This document shows, piece by piece, positions 26,522 through 35,202 of a stretch of 48,540 nucleotides of DNA (position 1 is its first letter; the number at the start of each line of letters is the position of its first letter). The notes under the pieces are model-generated. The model saw only the letters and a list, made by a program, of their open reading frames with translations, did not search any database and was not told where the DNA came from. The position numbers were made by a program, and so were the translations under genes. The stretch lies in assembly GCA_030692355.1 (NCBI GenBank), contig JAUYCF010000052.1:1-48540 (forward strand), read 5' to 3'. This DNA is from Thiobacillus sp. Its GTDB lineage: Bacteria; Pseudomonadota; Gammaproteobacteria; Burkholderiales; Thiobacillaceae.

Positions 26522-27283
26522 TCAGAATTCGCACAGCCCGGCGGCATCGTTGGTCACCAGCTGTTCCAGCAAATGCCGCACCTGCAGCATCACTTCAGCC
26601 AGCACGGGCTGGATTTCCTCCATCTGGATGCCGTCGGTCGACAAGCCGCGTCCGGCCGCATGGTTCACCACCGCGCCCACCGCCGCGTAGCAAAGCGACA
26701 GCTCGCGCGCCAGATAGGCTTCAGGCATGCCGGTCATCCCCACCATGTCGGCGCCATCACGTTCCATGCGGTTGATTTCGGCCGCCGTTTCCAGGCGCGG
26801 CCCCTGCGCCGCCCCATACACGCCGCCATCGCGCAGACTGATACCGGCGCTGAGCGCGGCCTGCAGCAGGGCGGCGCGCATGGCATCGCAATAGGGAAAA
26901 GTGAAATCGAGGTGGGTGACCGGCTTGTCGCTTTCGACAAAATACGTCGCGGCGCGGCCATGCGTGTAGTCGATGATCTGGTCGGGGATGACCAGCGTGC
27001 CGGGAATCAGCTCGGGATGAATGCCGCCGACGGTGGCCACCGACACCACGCGATCGACGCCATGATCCTTCAGCGCCCACAGGTTGGCGCGGTAGTTCAC
27101 CTCGTGCGGCGGGATGGTGTGGCCGTAGCCGTGACGCGCCAGAAAGATCACGTCCTGGCCGCAGATGCGGCCGAAGGTAAGCGCGCCCGAAGGTTCGCCG
27201 TAGGGCGTGCGCCCCACCTGGCGGTGGGTGATTTCGAGATTGGCGAGCTGGGTTAGCCCGGTGCCGCCGATGATGCCAAGCAT
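26522..27283 (-). CDS. S-methyl-5'-thioinosine (or thioadenosine) phosphorylase
   Basis: Purine nucleoside phosphorylase of the MTAP/MTIP group, which splits the methylthio-nucleoside left over from polyamine synthesis into a purine base and methylthioribose-1-phosphate. The 253-residue protein has the phosphate loop GIIGGTGL at the start, FLARHGYGHTIPPHEVNYRA near residue 48, AQGPRLETAAEI near 160 and NHAAGRG near 210. The Pseudomonas member of this subgroup uses methylthioinosine and yields hypoxanthine. The next gene downstream codes for a hypoxanthine phosphoribosyltransferase, which fits that substrate. Confidence 0.9.
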   Translation of the reverse strand: MLGIIGGTGLTQLANLEITHRQVGRTPYGEPSGALTFGRICGQDVIFLARHGYGHTIPPHEVNYRANLWALKDHGVDRVVSVATVGGIHPELIPGTLVIPDQIIDYTHGRAATYFVESDKPVTHLDFTFPYCDAMRAALLQAALSAGISLRDGGVYGAAQGPRLETAAEINRMERDGADMVGMTGMPEAYLARELSLCYAAVGAVVNHAAGRGLSTDGIQMEEIQPVLAEVMLQVRHLLEQLVTNDAAGLCEF

Positions 27284-27284
27284 G

Positions 27285-27830
27285 TTATTCGTCCTTCAAA
27301 GCGTAAATGGCGGGCAGGTTGCGCCACAATCCGTAAGCATCCATGCCACAACCGAACACATAGCGGTTGGGCACGTCCAGCCCTACAAAATCGGCCCGGA
27401 CCGGTTTATCCAGGCCATTGTCCTTGTCGGTCAGCACCGCCGACCAGATCCGCGCCGCGCCCATGTGCAGGAGCTTGTCGCGGATCGCCGCCAGCGTCTC
27501 CCCCTCGTCCAGGATGTCGTCCAGCACCAGCACGCTGCGCCCCACCACGTTTTTCCCCGGCAGCACCCGCCATTCCATCTCGCCACTGCGAGTATTGCCC
27601 CGGTAGCGCGTCACGTGCAGGTAATCGAATTCCAGCGGAAAGTTCAGCCTGGGGAGGAGCTGTCCGGCAAATACCACCGCCCCGCCCATCACCGCCAGCA
27701 CCAATGGAAAATCCGCTGCCAGGGCGACGTTGATCTCGCCCGCCAGACGGTTGATGACGGCCTGTACCGTGTCGGCAGACGCGACACACTCGGCATTATC
27801 CAGCAACTGTTGCGCTTCAAGCGGCGTCAT
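27285..27830 (-). CDS. hpt: Hypoxanthine-guanine phosphoribosyltransferase
   Basis: Purine salvage: joins hypoxanthine or guanine to PRPP giving IMP or GMP. The 181-residue enzyme has the PRPP-binding motif VLVLDDILDEGETL near residue 100, the PPi loop region VLAVMGGAVVFAGQL near 45 and the base-binding segment RADFVGLDVPNRYVFGCGMD near 145. It lies one base upstream of the methylthioinosine phosphorylase gene, so the base released by that enzyme would be reused directly. Gene naming (hpt) follows the family; guanine versus hypoxanthine preference is not readable. Confidence 0.93.
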   Translation of the reverse strand: MTPLEAQQLLDNAECVASADTVQAVINRLAGEINVALAADFPLVLAVMGGAVVFAGQLLPRLNFPLEFDYLHVTRYRGNTRSGEMEWRVLPGKNVVGRSVLVLDDILDEGETLAAIRDKLLHMGAARIWSAVLTDKDNGLDKPVRADFVGLDVPNRYVFGCGMDAYGLWRNLPAIYALKDE

Positions 27831-27909
27831 GAGGTAGGGGCCGATTCGACAAAAGCCGGCAGTCTAAGCGATGTTTCCGGACTTCGCACGGCTCGAGTAA
27901 GCTTGCGCC

Positions 27910-28470
27910 ATGTCGCTTTCCTCGCCCCATCCCGACGCCCTCGATGCCGCAGGCTGGCTTTCCACCGCCCGCCGGCTGCCCTCACCCAACTGCGACGCCC
28001 GCCCGGATGGCACGGCGATCGAACTCATCGTCATCCACAACATTTCGCTGCCGCCGGGCGTGTTCGACGGCGACGCGGTCATCGATCTCTTCACCAACCA
28101 GCTCGACTGGGATGCGCATCCGTATTACCAGAAGATCCGCGGCATCAAGGTGTCCGCGCATTTTTTCATCCGCCGCGACGGCACGCTGATCCAGTTCGTG
28201 CCGTGCAGCCTGCGCGCCTGGCATGCCGGTATATCGAGCTGGTGCGAACGCGAACGCTGCAACGATTTTTCCATCGGCATCGAGCTGGAAGGCACCGACG
28301 ACCTGCCGTTCACCGAAGCCCAGTACGCCAGCCTGATCCCGCTGTTGCAATCGCTTAGACAGGCGTATCCGATCCGCGCGGTGGTGGGGCACAGCGACAT
28401 CGCGCCGGGGCGCAAAACTGATCCCGGCCCCCACTTCGCATGGCAGCGGATCGATGAGCAGACGGCTTGA
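27910..28470 (+). CDS. ampD: 1,6-anhydro-N-acetylmuramyl-L-alanine amidase AmpD
   Basis: Cytoplasmic zinc amidase that frees stem peptide from recycled anhydro-muropeptides; its loss induces AmpC beta-lactamase in enterobacteria. The 186-residue protein has zinc ligands His43 (VIHNISLPPG), His161 and Asp171 (VGHSDIAPGRKTDPG), and the family segments SAHFFIRRDGTLIQFV and SIGIELEGTDDLPFT. It lacks a signal peptide, as expected for AmpD. Divergent from hpt with a 79-base spacer; TAAGCT lies seven bases before the ATG, so a very short or absent leader is possible. Confidence 0.97.
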   Translation: MSLSSPHPDALDAAGWLSTARRLPSPNCDARPDGTAIELIVIHNISLPPGVFDGDAVIDLFTNQLDWDAHPYYQKIRGIKVSAHFFIRRDGTLIQFVPCSLRAWHAGISSWCERERCNDFSIGIELEGTDDLPFTEAQYASLIPLLQSLRQAYPIRAVVGHSDIAPGRKTDPGPHFAWQRIDEQTA

Positions 28471-28563
28471 TCCGACCTGCCTTGCCGGGATCGGGCTGGG
28501 AGGCTGACGCTGGCGCAGCGCGCCACCCGCACGCTCGACGTGCAGTAATACCTGTCTCACAGC

Positions 28564-28968
28564 TCAAGGCGTTTCCACCCAATTCTCCAGCCGCAGTCCG
28601 GGCACACGGGCGAACTCCCGTGTGTTATTGGTGACAAGCGAAACCCCCAAGGCCAACGCATGGGCGGCGATCTGGGTGTCCAGCGGGCCGATCGGGGTAC
28701 CGTTCTTTTCCAGCAGATGACGCAAACCGCCGTATGCCTGGGCAGCAGCCATATCGAAATCGGCGATTTCGAGCGGTTCAAGGAAATGCTGCAAGGCCAG
28801 CAGGTTGCGGGACGAGCTGCTTTTCTCTGCACCGAAATAAAGCTCGGCCACGCTGATGCTGGAAATGCCGATTCCCGCTGGTTCATGCGCACGCAGTGCC
28901 GTCAGCACCGAGGCGGGGCGATTCTTGATGGCATAGATGCAAATGTTGGTGTCGAGCATGTAGCGCAT
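28564..28968 (-). CDS. vapC: VapC toxin, PIN-domain ribonuclease
   Basis: Toxin half of a type II toxin-antitoxin pair; VapC proteins cut tRNA or rRNA to stop translation. The 134-residue PIN domain starts MRYMLDTNICIYAIK, with acidic metal ligands Asp6, Glu42 (ISSISVAELYFGAEK) and Asp97 (GPLDTQIAAHAL), and ends with the typical LVTNNTREFARVPGL, where Asn114 and Asn115 take the place of the last acidic position, as in many VapC. All catalytic residues are intact, so the toxin is probably active. The gene lies six bases after vapB. Confidence 0.95.
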   Translation of the reverse strand: MRYMLDTNICIYAIKNRPASVLTALRAHEPAGIGISSISVAELYFGAEKSSSSRNLLALQHFLEPLEIADFDMAAAQAYGGLRHLLEKNGTPIGPLDTQIAAHALALGVSLVTNNTREFARVPGLRLENWVETP

Positions 28969-28974
28969 GGAGAT

Positions 28975-29205
28975 TTACCAGGATTCGCGCTTATCGGTTG
29001 CGGCGGGCTGCTCACGATCGGGGAAGGCCTCGAACTCGTCCAGGGCGGCAATCAGACGTTCGATGGAAGGGCGCTTGCCGGGGCTGAGGATGACCCGGTC
29101 GCCATCCCGTTCGATCAGCACCTCGGTGACCCCCTTGAAGCGGAAGGCCTTGGGCAGACGCACCGCCTGACTGCGGCCATTGAGGAACAGCTTTGCAGTT
29201 TGCAT
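28975..29205 (-). CDS. vapB: VapB antitoxin, SpoVT/AbrB type
   Basis: Antitoxin that binds VapC through its C-terminus and represses the operon through its N-terminal swapped-hairpin DNA-binding domain. The 76-residue protein opens [19 protein letters not shown], the hallmark of VapB, with a basic strand-turn-strand core up to about residue 45 and an acidic, flexible tail ([15 protein letters not shown]) that would wrap VapC. AAGGAG lies five to six bases before the ATG. The upstream AT-rich promoter carries an imperfect palindrome. Confidence 0.95.
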   Translation of the reverse strand: MQTAKLFLNGRSQAVRLPKAFRFKGVTEVLIERDGDRVILSPGKRPSIERLIAALDEFEAFPDREQPAATDKRESW

Positions 29206-29223
29206 GGTGGCTCCTTGTTACGA

Positions 29224-29263
29224 TGTGATATGCAAAGTATATACCACGCTTCGTGTTCGCCAA
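29224..29263 (-). promoter_or_regulatory. vapBC promoter with imperfect palindrome
   Basis: On the minus strand TTGGCG (29263-29258) and TATACT (29241-29236) are 16 bases apart. GTGATATGC and GTATATACCAC around the -10 form an imperfect inverted repeat, where a VapBC repressor complex could bind. AT content here is far above the surroundings. Confidence 0.55.
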
Positions 29264-29316
29264 CCCGAGCGGCGCGAGCAGACGAAGGCCGAATGCGGCG
29301 CGCATTCAAGCCACGG

Positions 29317-29322
29317 TAAAAT
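29317..29322 (+). promoter_or_regulatory. Candidate -10 element of purT
   Basis: TAAAAT stands 28 bases before the purT ATG in a GC-rich spacer. No matching -35 hexamer is evident, so this is a weak call. Confidence 0.3.
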
Positions 29323-29350
29323 TGGCGCTTTCGTTTCAGGATTCCGGCCC

Positions 29351-30547
29351 ATGCGTCTCGGCACCCCGCTCTCGCCCTCTGCCACCCGCGTCATGCTGCT
29401 GGGCGCGGGCGAGCTCGGCAAGGAAGTCATCATCGCGCTGCAGCGGCTGGGGGTCGAAGTCATTGCGGTGGATCGCTACGCCAACGCACCCGGCCATCAG
29501 GTTGCGCACCGCGCGCACGTGATCGACATGAGCGACGGCACTGCCCTGCGTGCGCTGATCGAGGCGGAAAAACCGCATCTGGTGGTGCCGGAGATCGAGG
29601 CCATTGCCACCGAAACCCTGCTGGAGATCGAGGCCAACGGGCTTGCCGAAGTCATCCCCACCGCGCGCGCCGCCAACCTGACCATGAACCGCGAAGGCAT
29701 CCGCCGGCTGGCTGCCGAAACGCTGGGCCTGCCCAGCTCGCCCTTTATATTTGCCGGCAGCCTGGCCGAGATGACGGCCGCCGCCGAAAAGCTGGGCTAC
29801 CCGGTGATCGTCAAGCCGGTGATGTCGTCGTCCGGCAAGGGCCAGTCGCGGGTGGATGACGCCAGTCAATTGCAGGCGGCATGGGATTACGCCGCCCGCG
29901 GCGGGCGGGTAGACAAAGGACGCGTCATCGTCGAGGGCGTGATCGATTTCGAGTACGAAATCACGCTGCTGACCGTGCGTGCGTTGGGTCGCTCAGGCGA
30001 AATCGAAACGCATTTCTGTGCGCCCATCGGGCATCTGCAGGTAAAGGGCGATTACGTCGAATCGTGGCAGCCGCAGGCGATGTCCGCCGCCGCGCGGCAA
30101 CGCGCGCAGGAGATCGCCGCCGCCGTCACCGGCAACCTCGGCGGACGCGGCCTGTTCGGCGTGGAATTGTTCGTCAAGGGCGACAGCGTGTGGTTTTCCG
30201 AAGTCAGCCCGCGCCCGCATGACACCGGCATGGTCACCATGGCGACCCAGCGGCAGAACGAGTTCGAACTGCACGCGCGCGCCATCCTCGGCCTGCCGGT
30301 CGACGTGGGCCTGCGCGAACCCGGCGCCTCGGCGGTCATTTACGGCGGCATGGAGGCAACCGGCATCGCCTACGATGGCGTCGCTGAAGCCTTGAGCACG
30401 CCCGGCGTCGATCTGCGGCTGTTCGGCAAGCCCGAAGCCTTTGCCCGTCGCCGTATGGGGGTGGCGCTCGCCACCGCCGCCGGCACGGACGAGGCGCGTC
30501 AGCGCGCCAAGGCTGCGGCAGCCGCCGTCAAGCCGGTCAAGGCCTGA
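29351..30547 (+). CDS. purT: Formate-dependent phosphoribosylglycinamide formyltransferase (GAR transformylase 2)
   Basis: ATP-grasp enzyme of purine synthesis that makes formyl-GAR from GAR, formate and ATP, an alternative to folate-dependent PurN. The 398-residue protein has the N-terminal [11 protein letters not shown] near residue 16, [17 protein letters not shown] near 79, the ATP-site [12 protein letters not shown] near 157, the metal-site [28 protein letters not shown] near 265-293 (read as two adjoining pieces), and a C-terminal biotin-carboxylase-like domain. ATG at 29351 gives the normal family start. Divergent from vapBC. Confidence 0.97.
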   Translation: MRLGTPLSPSATRVMLLGAGELGKEVIIALQRLGVEVIAVDRYANAPGHQVAHRAHVIDMSDGTALRALIEAEKPHLVVPEIEAIATETLLEIEANGLAEVIPTARAANLTMNREGIRRLAAETLGLPSSPFIFAGSLAEMTAAAEKLGYPVIVKPVMSSSGKGQSRVDDASQLQAAWDYAARGGRVDKGRVIVEGVIDFEYEITLLTVRALGRSGEIETHFCAPIGHLQVKGDYVESWQPQAMSAAARQRAQEIAAAVTGNLGGRGLFGVELFVKGDSVWFSEVSPRPHDTGMVTMATQRQNEFELHARAILGLPVDVGLREPGASAVIYGGMEATGIAYDGVAEALSTPGVDLRLFGKPEAFARRRMGVALATAAGTDEARQRAKAAAAAVKPVKA

Positions 30548-30666
30548 ACGATGCAAATCCATTACGAACGCCTCGGCGGTGGCGAAGTCGTACCAGATGG
30601 ACAAACACGCTCGATGACTACGGCATCCGATGGACCTCGGCCAATCGCACGGCCAACCGCAACAAG

Positions 30667-31923
30667 ATGAAGCGCTTCATCATTTGGTGTGCGCTGTTCA
30701 CGATGCTGGCCGGGCTCACCGTGCTGCCCTGGCTGATGCTGGACGATGCGCCGGCGATCGAGCCCCCCGCCGAATTTCGCCGCACCGACCTGGCCTGGGT
30801 CAGATCGCTGTTCCAGAAGCACGACCCGCGCCGGCAGACGCCCGATGTGATTCAAAGCATCCAGCTCGACGAGGCCGAACTCAACCGCCTGCTCAATTAT
30901 GCGGTCGAGCTGCGCCAGGTCAGCGGCATCGCCGCCGAGCTCACGCCTGGCCTGGCCTCCCTCACCGCCACCATGGCGGTTCCGCGCAACCCGTTTGGCC
31001 GCTATCTCAATCTCACCGCCGACGTGGCGGATGTCCCCGGCGGCATCCGCATCCGGAGCCTGCGGCTGGGCAGCCTGCCGCTGCCGGGCGCGCTGGCCGA
31101 CGGGATTGCGCGCCTGACACATCGCTGGCTGCGCCGCGACGAAACCTACGCTTCGCTGGCCGATGCGTTTTCCCAGGTGAATTTCGACGAGAACCAGGCC
31201 ACCCTGGACTACCGCTGGCATCCCTTCCTGCTGACGCAGATAGAGCGCAAAAGCGCGGAACTGTTGATCGCGCCAGAAGATCAGGCACGCATGCTGGCCT
31301 ATGCCGAGCAGTTGGATATCCTCCTGAAACGCTACCCGCACGGCCGCACTGTTCCCCTGCTTGAGCTCGCCGCGCCCCTGTTTGGCTTCGCCCTGACGAT
31401 TGATGGCGACGAGGCCGAGGAAAACCGCGCCGCGCTCACCGCGCTGGCGGCCTATCTCTCCGGCATCAGCCTGCCCAAGCTGCTGGAAGGCGACAGCGCG
31501 TCGATTCGCCGTGCACCGCGTGTGCTGCTATCACTGCACGGGCGGCGCGACTTTGCCGAACACTTCGTGATTTCAGCTGCAATCACGGTCAACGGCGGCA
31601 GCCGGCTGGCCAACGCCATCGGCCTGATCAAGGAAGAAGAAGATGCAAGCAAGGGGTCGGGCTTCAGCTTCACCGATCTCGCCGCCAACCGCGCCGGAGT
31701 CATGCTCGGCGAAAATGCCACCGGCGAAGCTGCCGCGCGCATACAGCAGCGGCTGGCCGATGCCCGCAGCGATGCAGACCTGGTGCCGGACTTTCGCGAT
31801 CTGCCGGAATTCATGTCGCAGGCCGAGTTCGACCGCCGCTTCGGCCCCATCGGGGGCCCCCGTTACCAGAAAGTCATCGACCGCATCGACGCCCGGCTGG
31901 ACGCGCATCCGCTTGCGCAATAA
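30667..31923 (+). CDS. Membrane-anchored protein of unknown function, 418 residues
   Basis: I do not recognise the family. The N-terminus (KRFIIWCALFTMLAGLTVLPWL) is a single membrane anchor or uncleaved signal, so the rest probably lies in the periplasm. The body is mixed alpha/beta with motifs such as IQSIQLDEAELNRLLNYAV near residue 64, an amphipathic strand-rich middle (LNLTADVADVPGGIRIRSL) and a C-terminal FSFTDLAANRAGVMLGE. No catalytic motif stands out and there are no repeats. It lies between purT and typA; spacing gives no operon hint. A small frame (30551-30670) overlaps its start by four bases. Confidence 0.8.
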   Translation: MKRFIIWCALFTMLAGLTVLPWLMLDDAPAIEPPAEFRRTDLAWVRSLFQKHDPRRQTPDVIQSIQLDEAELNRLLNYAVELRQVSGIAAELTPGLASLTATMAVPRNPFGRYLNLTADVADVPGGIRIRSLRLGSLPLPGALADGIARLTHRWLRRDETYASLADAFSQVNFDENQATLDYRWHPFLLTQIERKSAELLIAPEDQARMLAYAEQLDILLKRYPHGRTVPLLELAAPLFGFALTIDGDEAEENRAALTALAAYLSGISLPKLLEGDSASIRRAPRVLLSLHGRRDFAEHFVISAAITVNGGSRLANAIGLIKEEEDASKGSGFSFTDLAANRAGVMLGENATGEAAARIQQRLADARSDADLVPDFRDLPEFMSQAEFDRRFGPIGGPRYQKVIDRIDARLDAHPLAQ

Positions 31924-31938
31924 ATAGTCAAGAAACCC

Positions 31939-31947
31939 TGTTATAAT
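31939..31947 (+). promoter_or_regulatory. Extended -10 promoter of typA
   Basis: TGTTATAAT is a perfect extended -10 (TGn then TATAAT) 30 bases before the typA ATG, and would give a leader of about 24 bases. No convincing -35 is seen, which extended -10 promoters can do without. Confidence 0.7.
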
Positions 31948-31976
31948 GCCGGGTTTCCCGCATTACGGCCCCCATC

Positions 31977-33809
31977 ATGTCCCGCAAGCTCCGCAACATC
32001 GCCATCATCGCGCACGTCGACCATGGCAAAACCACGCTGGTCGACCAGCTCCTCAAACAGTCCGGCACCTTCCGCGACAACCAGGCGGTTGACGAGCGGG
32101 TGATGGACTCCAACGATCTGGAAAGGGAGCGCGGGATCACCATCCTGGCGAAGAACACCGCCATCATGTACGGCGACTACCACATCAACATCGTCGACAC
32201 CCCCGGCCACGCCGACTTCGGCGGCGAAGTCGAGCGCGTGCTCGGCATGGTCAACGGCGTGGTGCTGCTGGTCGACGCCGTCGAAGGCCCGATGCCGCAG
32301 ACGCGCTTCGTCACCAAAAAGGCGCTGGCGCTGGGCCTCAAGCCCATCGTCGTGATCAACAAGGTCGACCGCCCCGGCGCGCGTCCGAACTGGGTCGTCG
32401 ACCAGACCTTCGACCTGTTCGACAAGCTCGGCGCGACCGATGAGCAGCTCGACTTCCCGATCATCTACGCTTCCGGCCTCAACGGCTGGGCGTGCATGGA
32501 CATGAAGGACGCGCCGTCGCATGGCGGAACCGCTGCCGACATGGTGCCGCTGTTCGACACCGTGCTGACCCACGTTCCCACCCCGCCCGGCTCGCCCGAC
32601 GCGCCGCTGCAGCTGCAGATCGCCGCGCTCGATTATTCGACCTACACCGGCCGTCTCGGCGTTGGCCGCGTGCTGAACGGCCGCATCAAACCCGGCATGT
32701 CGGTGGTGGTGATGAACCACGAAGAACAGGTCGCAACCGGCCGCATCAACCAGGTGCTCGGCTTCAAGGGTCTGGACCGCGTGCCGGTGGAAGAAGCCGA
32801 AGCCGGCGACATCATCATCATTTCCGGCCTTGACACCATCGGCATCGGCGTCACCATCTGCGACCGCGAAAACCCGGTTGGCCTGCCGGTGCTGCCGGTG
32901 GACGAGCCGACGCTGAACATGGACTTCATGGTCAACGCGTCGCCCCTGGCCGGCACCGAAGGCAAGTTCGTCACCAGCCGCCAGATCCGCGACCGCCTGG
33001 CCAAGGAACTGCTGGTCAACGTCGCGTTGCGCGTCGATGAAACCGGCGATGCCGACGTCTTCCGCGTCTCCGGCCGCGGCGAGCTGCACCTCACCATCCT
33101 GCTGGAAAACATGCGCCGCGAAGGCTTCGAGCTGGCCGTCGGCAAGCCGCGCGTGGTGTACAAGGAAATCAACGGCGAAAAGTGCGAGCCGTATGAAAAC
33201 CTCACCATCGACCTGGAAGACGAACACCAGGGCGGCGTAATGGAAGAAATCGGCCGCCGCCGCGGCGAGCTGACCAACATGGAATCCGACGGCAAGGGCC
33301 GCACCCGGCTGGAATACCACATTCCCGCGCGCGGCCTGATCGGCTTCCAGTCCGACTTCATGACGATGACGCGCGGCACCGGCCTGATGAGCCACGTGTT
33401 CGACGACTACGGCCCGGTGAAAGCCGACCTGCCCGGCCGCCACAACGGCGTGCTGGTCAGCCAGGACAACGGCGAAGCCGTGGCCTATGCGCTGTGGAAA
33501 CTGGAAGACCGCGGCCGCATGTTCGTCAGCCCCGGCGACAAGCTGTACGAAGGCATGATCATCGGCATCCACAGCCGCGACAACGACCTGGTGGTCAACC
33601 CGATCAAGGGCAAGCAGCTCACCAACGTCCGTTCGTCCGGCACCGACGAAGCGGTGCGCCTGACCACGCCGATCAAGCTGACGCTGGAATCGGCAGTCGA
33701 ATTCATCGATGACGACGAACTGGTCGAAATCACGCCGAAGTCGATCCGCATCCGCAAGCGCCACCTGCAGGAGCATGATCGCAAAAAAGCATCGCGTGCA
33801 GCAGCGTAA
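31977..33809 (+). CDS. typA: Ribosome-associated GTPase TypA/BipA
   Basis: Translational GTPase that helps 50S assembly and growth under stress and cold. The 610-residue protein shows all G motifs: [15 protein letters not shown] at residue 12 (G1), ERERGITI near 50 (G2), [16 protein letters not shown] near 73 (G3), [16 protein letters not shown] near 127 (G4), followed by EF-G-like domains II, III and V and the TypA-specific C-terminal domain (for example [18 protein letters not shown]). Length and domain order match E. coli BipA. A strong extended -10 promoter and a terminator frame it as a single-gene unit. Confidence 0.98.
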   Translation: MSRKLRNIAIIAHVDHGKTTLVDQLLKQSGTFRDNQAVDERVMDSNDLERERGITILAKNTAIMYGDYHINIVDTPGHADFGGEVERVLGMVNGVVLLVDAVEGPMPQTRFVTKKALALGLKPIVVINKVDRPGARPNWVVDQTFDLFDKLGATDEQLDFPIIYASGLNGWACMDMKDAPSHGGTAADMVPLFDTVLTHVPTPPGSPDAPLQLQIAALDYSTYTGRLGVGRVLNGRIKPGMSVVVMNHEEQVATGRINQVLGFKGLDRVPVEEAEAGDIIIISGLDTIGIGVTICDRENPVGLPVLPVDEPTLNMDFMVNASPLAGTEGKFVTSRQIRDRLAKELLVNVALRVDETGDADVFRVSGRGELHLTILLENMRREGFELAVGKPRVVYKEINGEKCEPYENLTIDLEDEHQGGVMEEIGRRRGELTNMESDGKGRTRLEYHIPARGLIGFQSDFMTMTRGTGLMSHVFDDYGPVKADLPGRHNGVLVSQDNGEAVAYALWKLEDRGRMFVSPGDKLYEGMIIGIHSRDNDLVVNPIKGKQLTNVRSSGTDEAVRLTTPIKLTLESAVEFIDDDELVEITPKSIRIRKRHLQEHDRKKASRAAA

Positions 33810-33844
33810 GCCCAACCCGGCCTTGTGCCGGGGCTGCGTGACGA

Positions 33845-33872
33845 AAAGCCCGGCTTCGCGCCGGGCTTTTTT
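33845..33872 (+). terminator. Rho-independent terminator after typA
   Basis: AAAGCCCGGC, loop TTCGC, GCCGGGCTTT then more T. A GC-rich 10-bp stem followed by a U-run, 36 bases after the typA stop and directly before the rmuC promoter. Confidence 0.92.
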
Positions 33873-33886
33873 ATAGGGGTCACGGG

Positions 33887-33892
33887 TAAAAT
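33887..33892 (+). promoter_or_regulatory. -10 element of rmuC, possibly leaderless start
   Basis: TAAAAT ends eight bases before the rmuC ATG at 33900. A start site six to seven bases downstream of the -10 would fall on or next to the A of the ATG, giving a leaderless mRNA. No ribosome binding site exists between the two. Confidence 0.45.
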
Positions 33893-33899
33893 CAGCGTC

Positions 33900-35192
33900 A
33901 TGCGTCCTGTCGAAATCAGTCTCCTCGTCGGCCTTGCCGCCCTCATCCTCGTGGCGGTTTTCCTGCTGCTGCGCATCCATGCGCTGCGGCGGGAACAAAC
34001 CGGGCTGCCCGCCTTGTTGACGCAGGACATGGAAGCCCGCCACCGCGCGGTGCTGACCGACCTGCACGCGGGCCTGGCGCAGCAGTCCGACCGCATGCAG
34101 GGCCAGCTGGCGGCCCTGCAGATCGCGCAGACCGAGCGGCTGGCGGAAACCCGGGAAACCGTCACCAGCCACCTCGGCCAGTTCCAGGCCGCGATGCTGG
34201 AAAAGCTGATCGAGCAGGGACGCGCCGAGCAAGGCATGCTGCAGGACACGCTGAAAGGCATGACCGCGCAGTTCAACGAGCGCGTGCAGCAGCTGTCGCA
34301 GACGGTCGACGGCCGGCTCAATGAAATCTCCGGCAAGGTGGCCGAGCGGCTCGATGAAGGCTTCAAGAAAACCAACGAAACCTTCACCTCGGTGATGTCG
34401 CGGCTGGCGGTGATCGACGAGGCGCAGAAGAAAATCGAGGGGCTGGCGTCCAACGTCGTGTCGCTGCAGGAGATACTGGGCGACAAGCGCTCGCGCGGCG
34501 CCTTCGGCGAAGTCCAGCTGGAAGCGCTGGTACGGAACAGCCTGCCGCCCGACGCCTATGCATTCCAGCACACCCTGAAAAGCGGCGCACGTGCCGATTG
34601 CGTGCTGATCCTGCCCGAGCCCACCGGCACCGTGTGCGTCGATTCCAAGTTCCCGCTGGAAAACTACAGCCGCATGTTCGACGACAGCCTCCCGGCGGCC
34701 GAGCGCGATGCGGCCAAGCGGCAGTTCAAGACGGACGTCAAAAAACACGTCGACGACATCGCCGCCAAATACATCGTCGCCGGCGAAACCTCGGACGGCG
34801 CGGTGATGTTCCTGCCGGCCGAAGCGGTGTTCGCGGAAATCCACGCCTACCATCCTGATCTGGTCGAGCACGCGCAGAAAAAGCGCGTGTGGCTGACCTC
34901 GCCGACCACGCTGATGGCAGTGCTGAACACCGCGCGGGCAGTGATCCGCGATTCGGAAACCCGGCGCATGGCGCACGTGATCAAGGACGAGCTTTCCAAG
35001 CTGGCGAAGGACTTTGCGCGCTTCGACGAACGCATGAAAAAGCTCGCCTCCCACATCGAGCAGGCCAACAAGGACGTGGGCGAGGTGCGCATCTCCAGCG
35101 ACAAGATCAGCCGCCGCTTCCAGCAGATCGAGCGGGTCGAGCTCGACCACCCGGACGCGGATGCCGCGCGTATGCTCGACGCCGACGAATGA
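33900..35192 (+). CDS. rmuC: DNA recombination protein RmuC
   Basis: Restricts inversions and short-repeat recombination; a predicted membrane-anchored, coiled-coil protein with a nuclease-like domain. The 430-residue protein has one N-terminal membrane helix (LLVGLAALILVAVFLLLRI), a long coiled coil (residues about 40-180, rich in Gln, Glu, Leu), and the conserved C-terminal RmuC domain with GAFGEVQLEALVRNSLPP near 202, CVDSKFPLENYSRMF near 245 and VWLTSPTTLMAVLNTARAV near 330. It starts 28 bases after the typA terminator and has no ribosome binding site (see the -10 entry). mtfA follows after ten bases. Confidence 0.96.
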   Translation: MRPVEISLLVGLAALILVAVFLLLRIHALRREQTGLPALLTQDMEARHRAVLTDLHAGLAQQSDRMQGQLAALQIAQTERLAETRETVTSHLGQFQAAMLEKLIEQGRAEQGMLQDTLKGMTAQFNERVQQLSQTVDGRLNEISGKVAERLDEGFKKTNETFTSVMSRLAVIDEAQKKIEGLASNVVSLQEILGDKRSRGAFGEVQLEALVRNSLPPDAYAFQHTLKSGARADCVLILPEPTGTVCVDSKFPLENYSRMFDDSLPAAERDAAKRQFKTDVKKHVDDIAAKYIVAGETSDGAVMFLPAEAVFAEIHAYHPDLVEHAQKKRVWLTSPTTLMAVLNTARAVIRDSETRRMAHVIKDELSKLAKDFARFDERMKKLASHIEQANKDVGEVRISSDKISRRFQQIERVELDHPDADAARMLDADE

Positions 35193-35202
35193 GTGTGCAG
35201 GC

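Noticed and set aside
30551-30670. 39-codon frame before the 418-residue unknown gene
   Set aside because: It overlaps the next start by ATGA, but has no ribosome binding site and an unconvincing composition; kept only as an observation.
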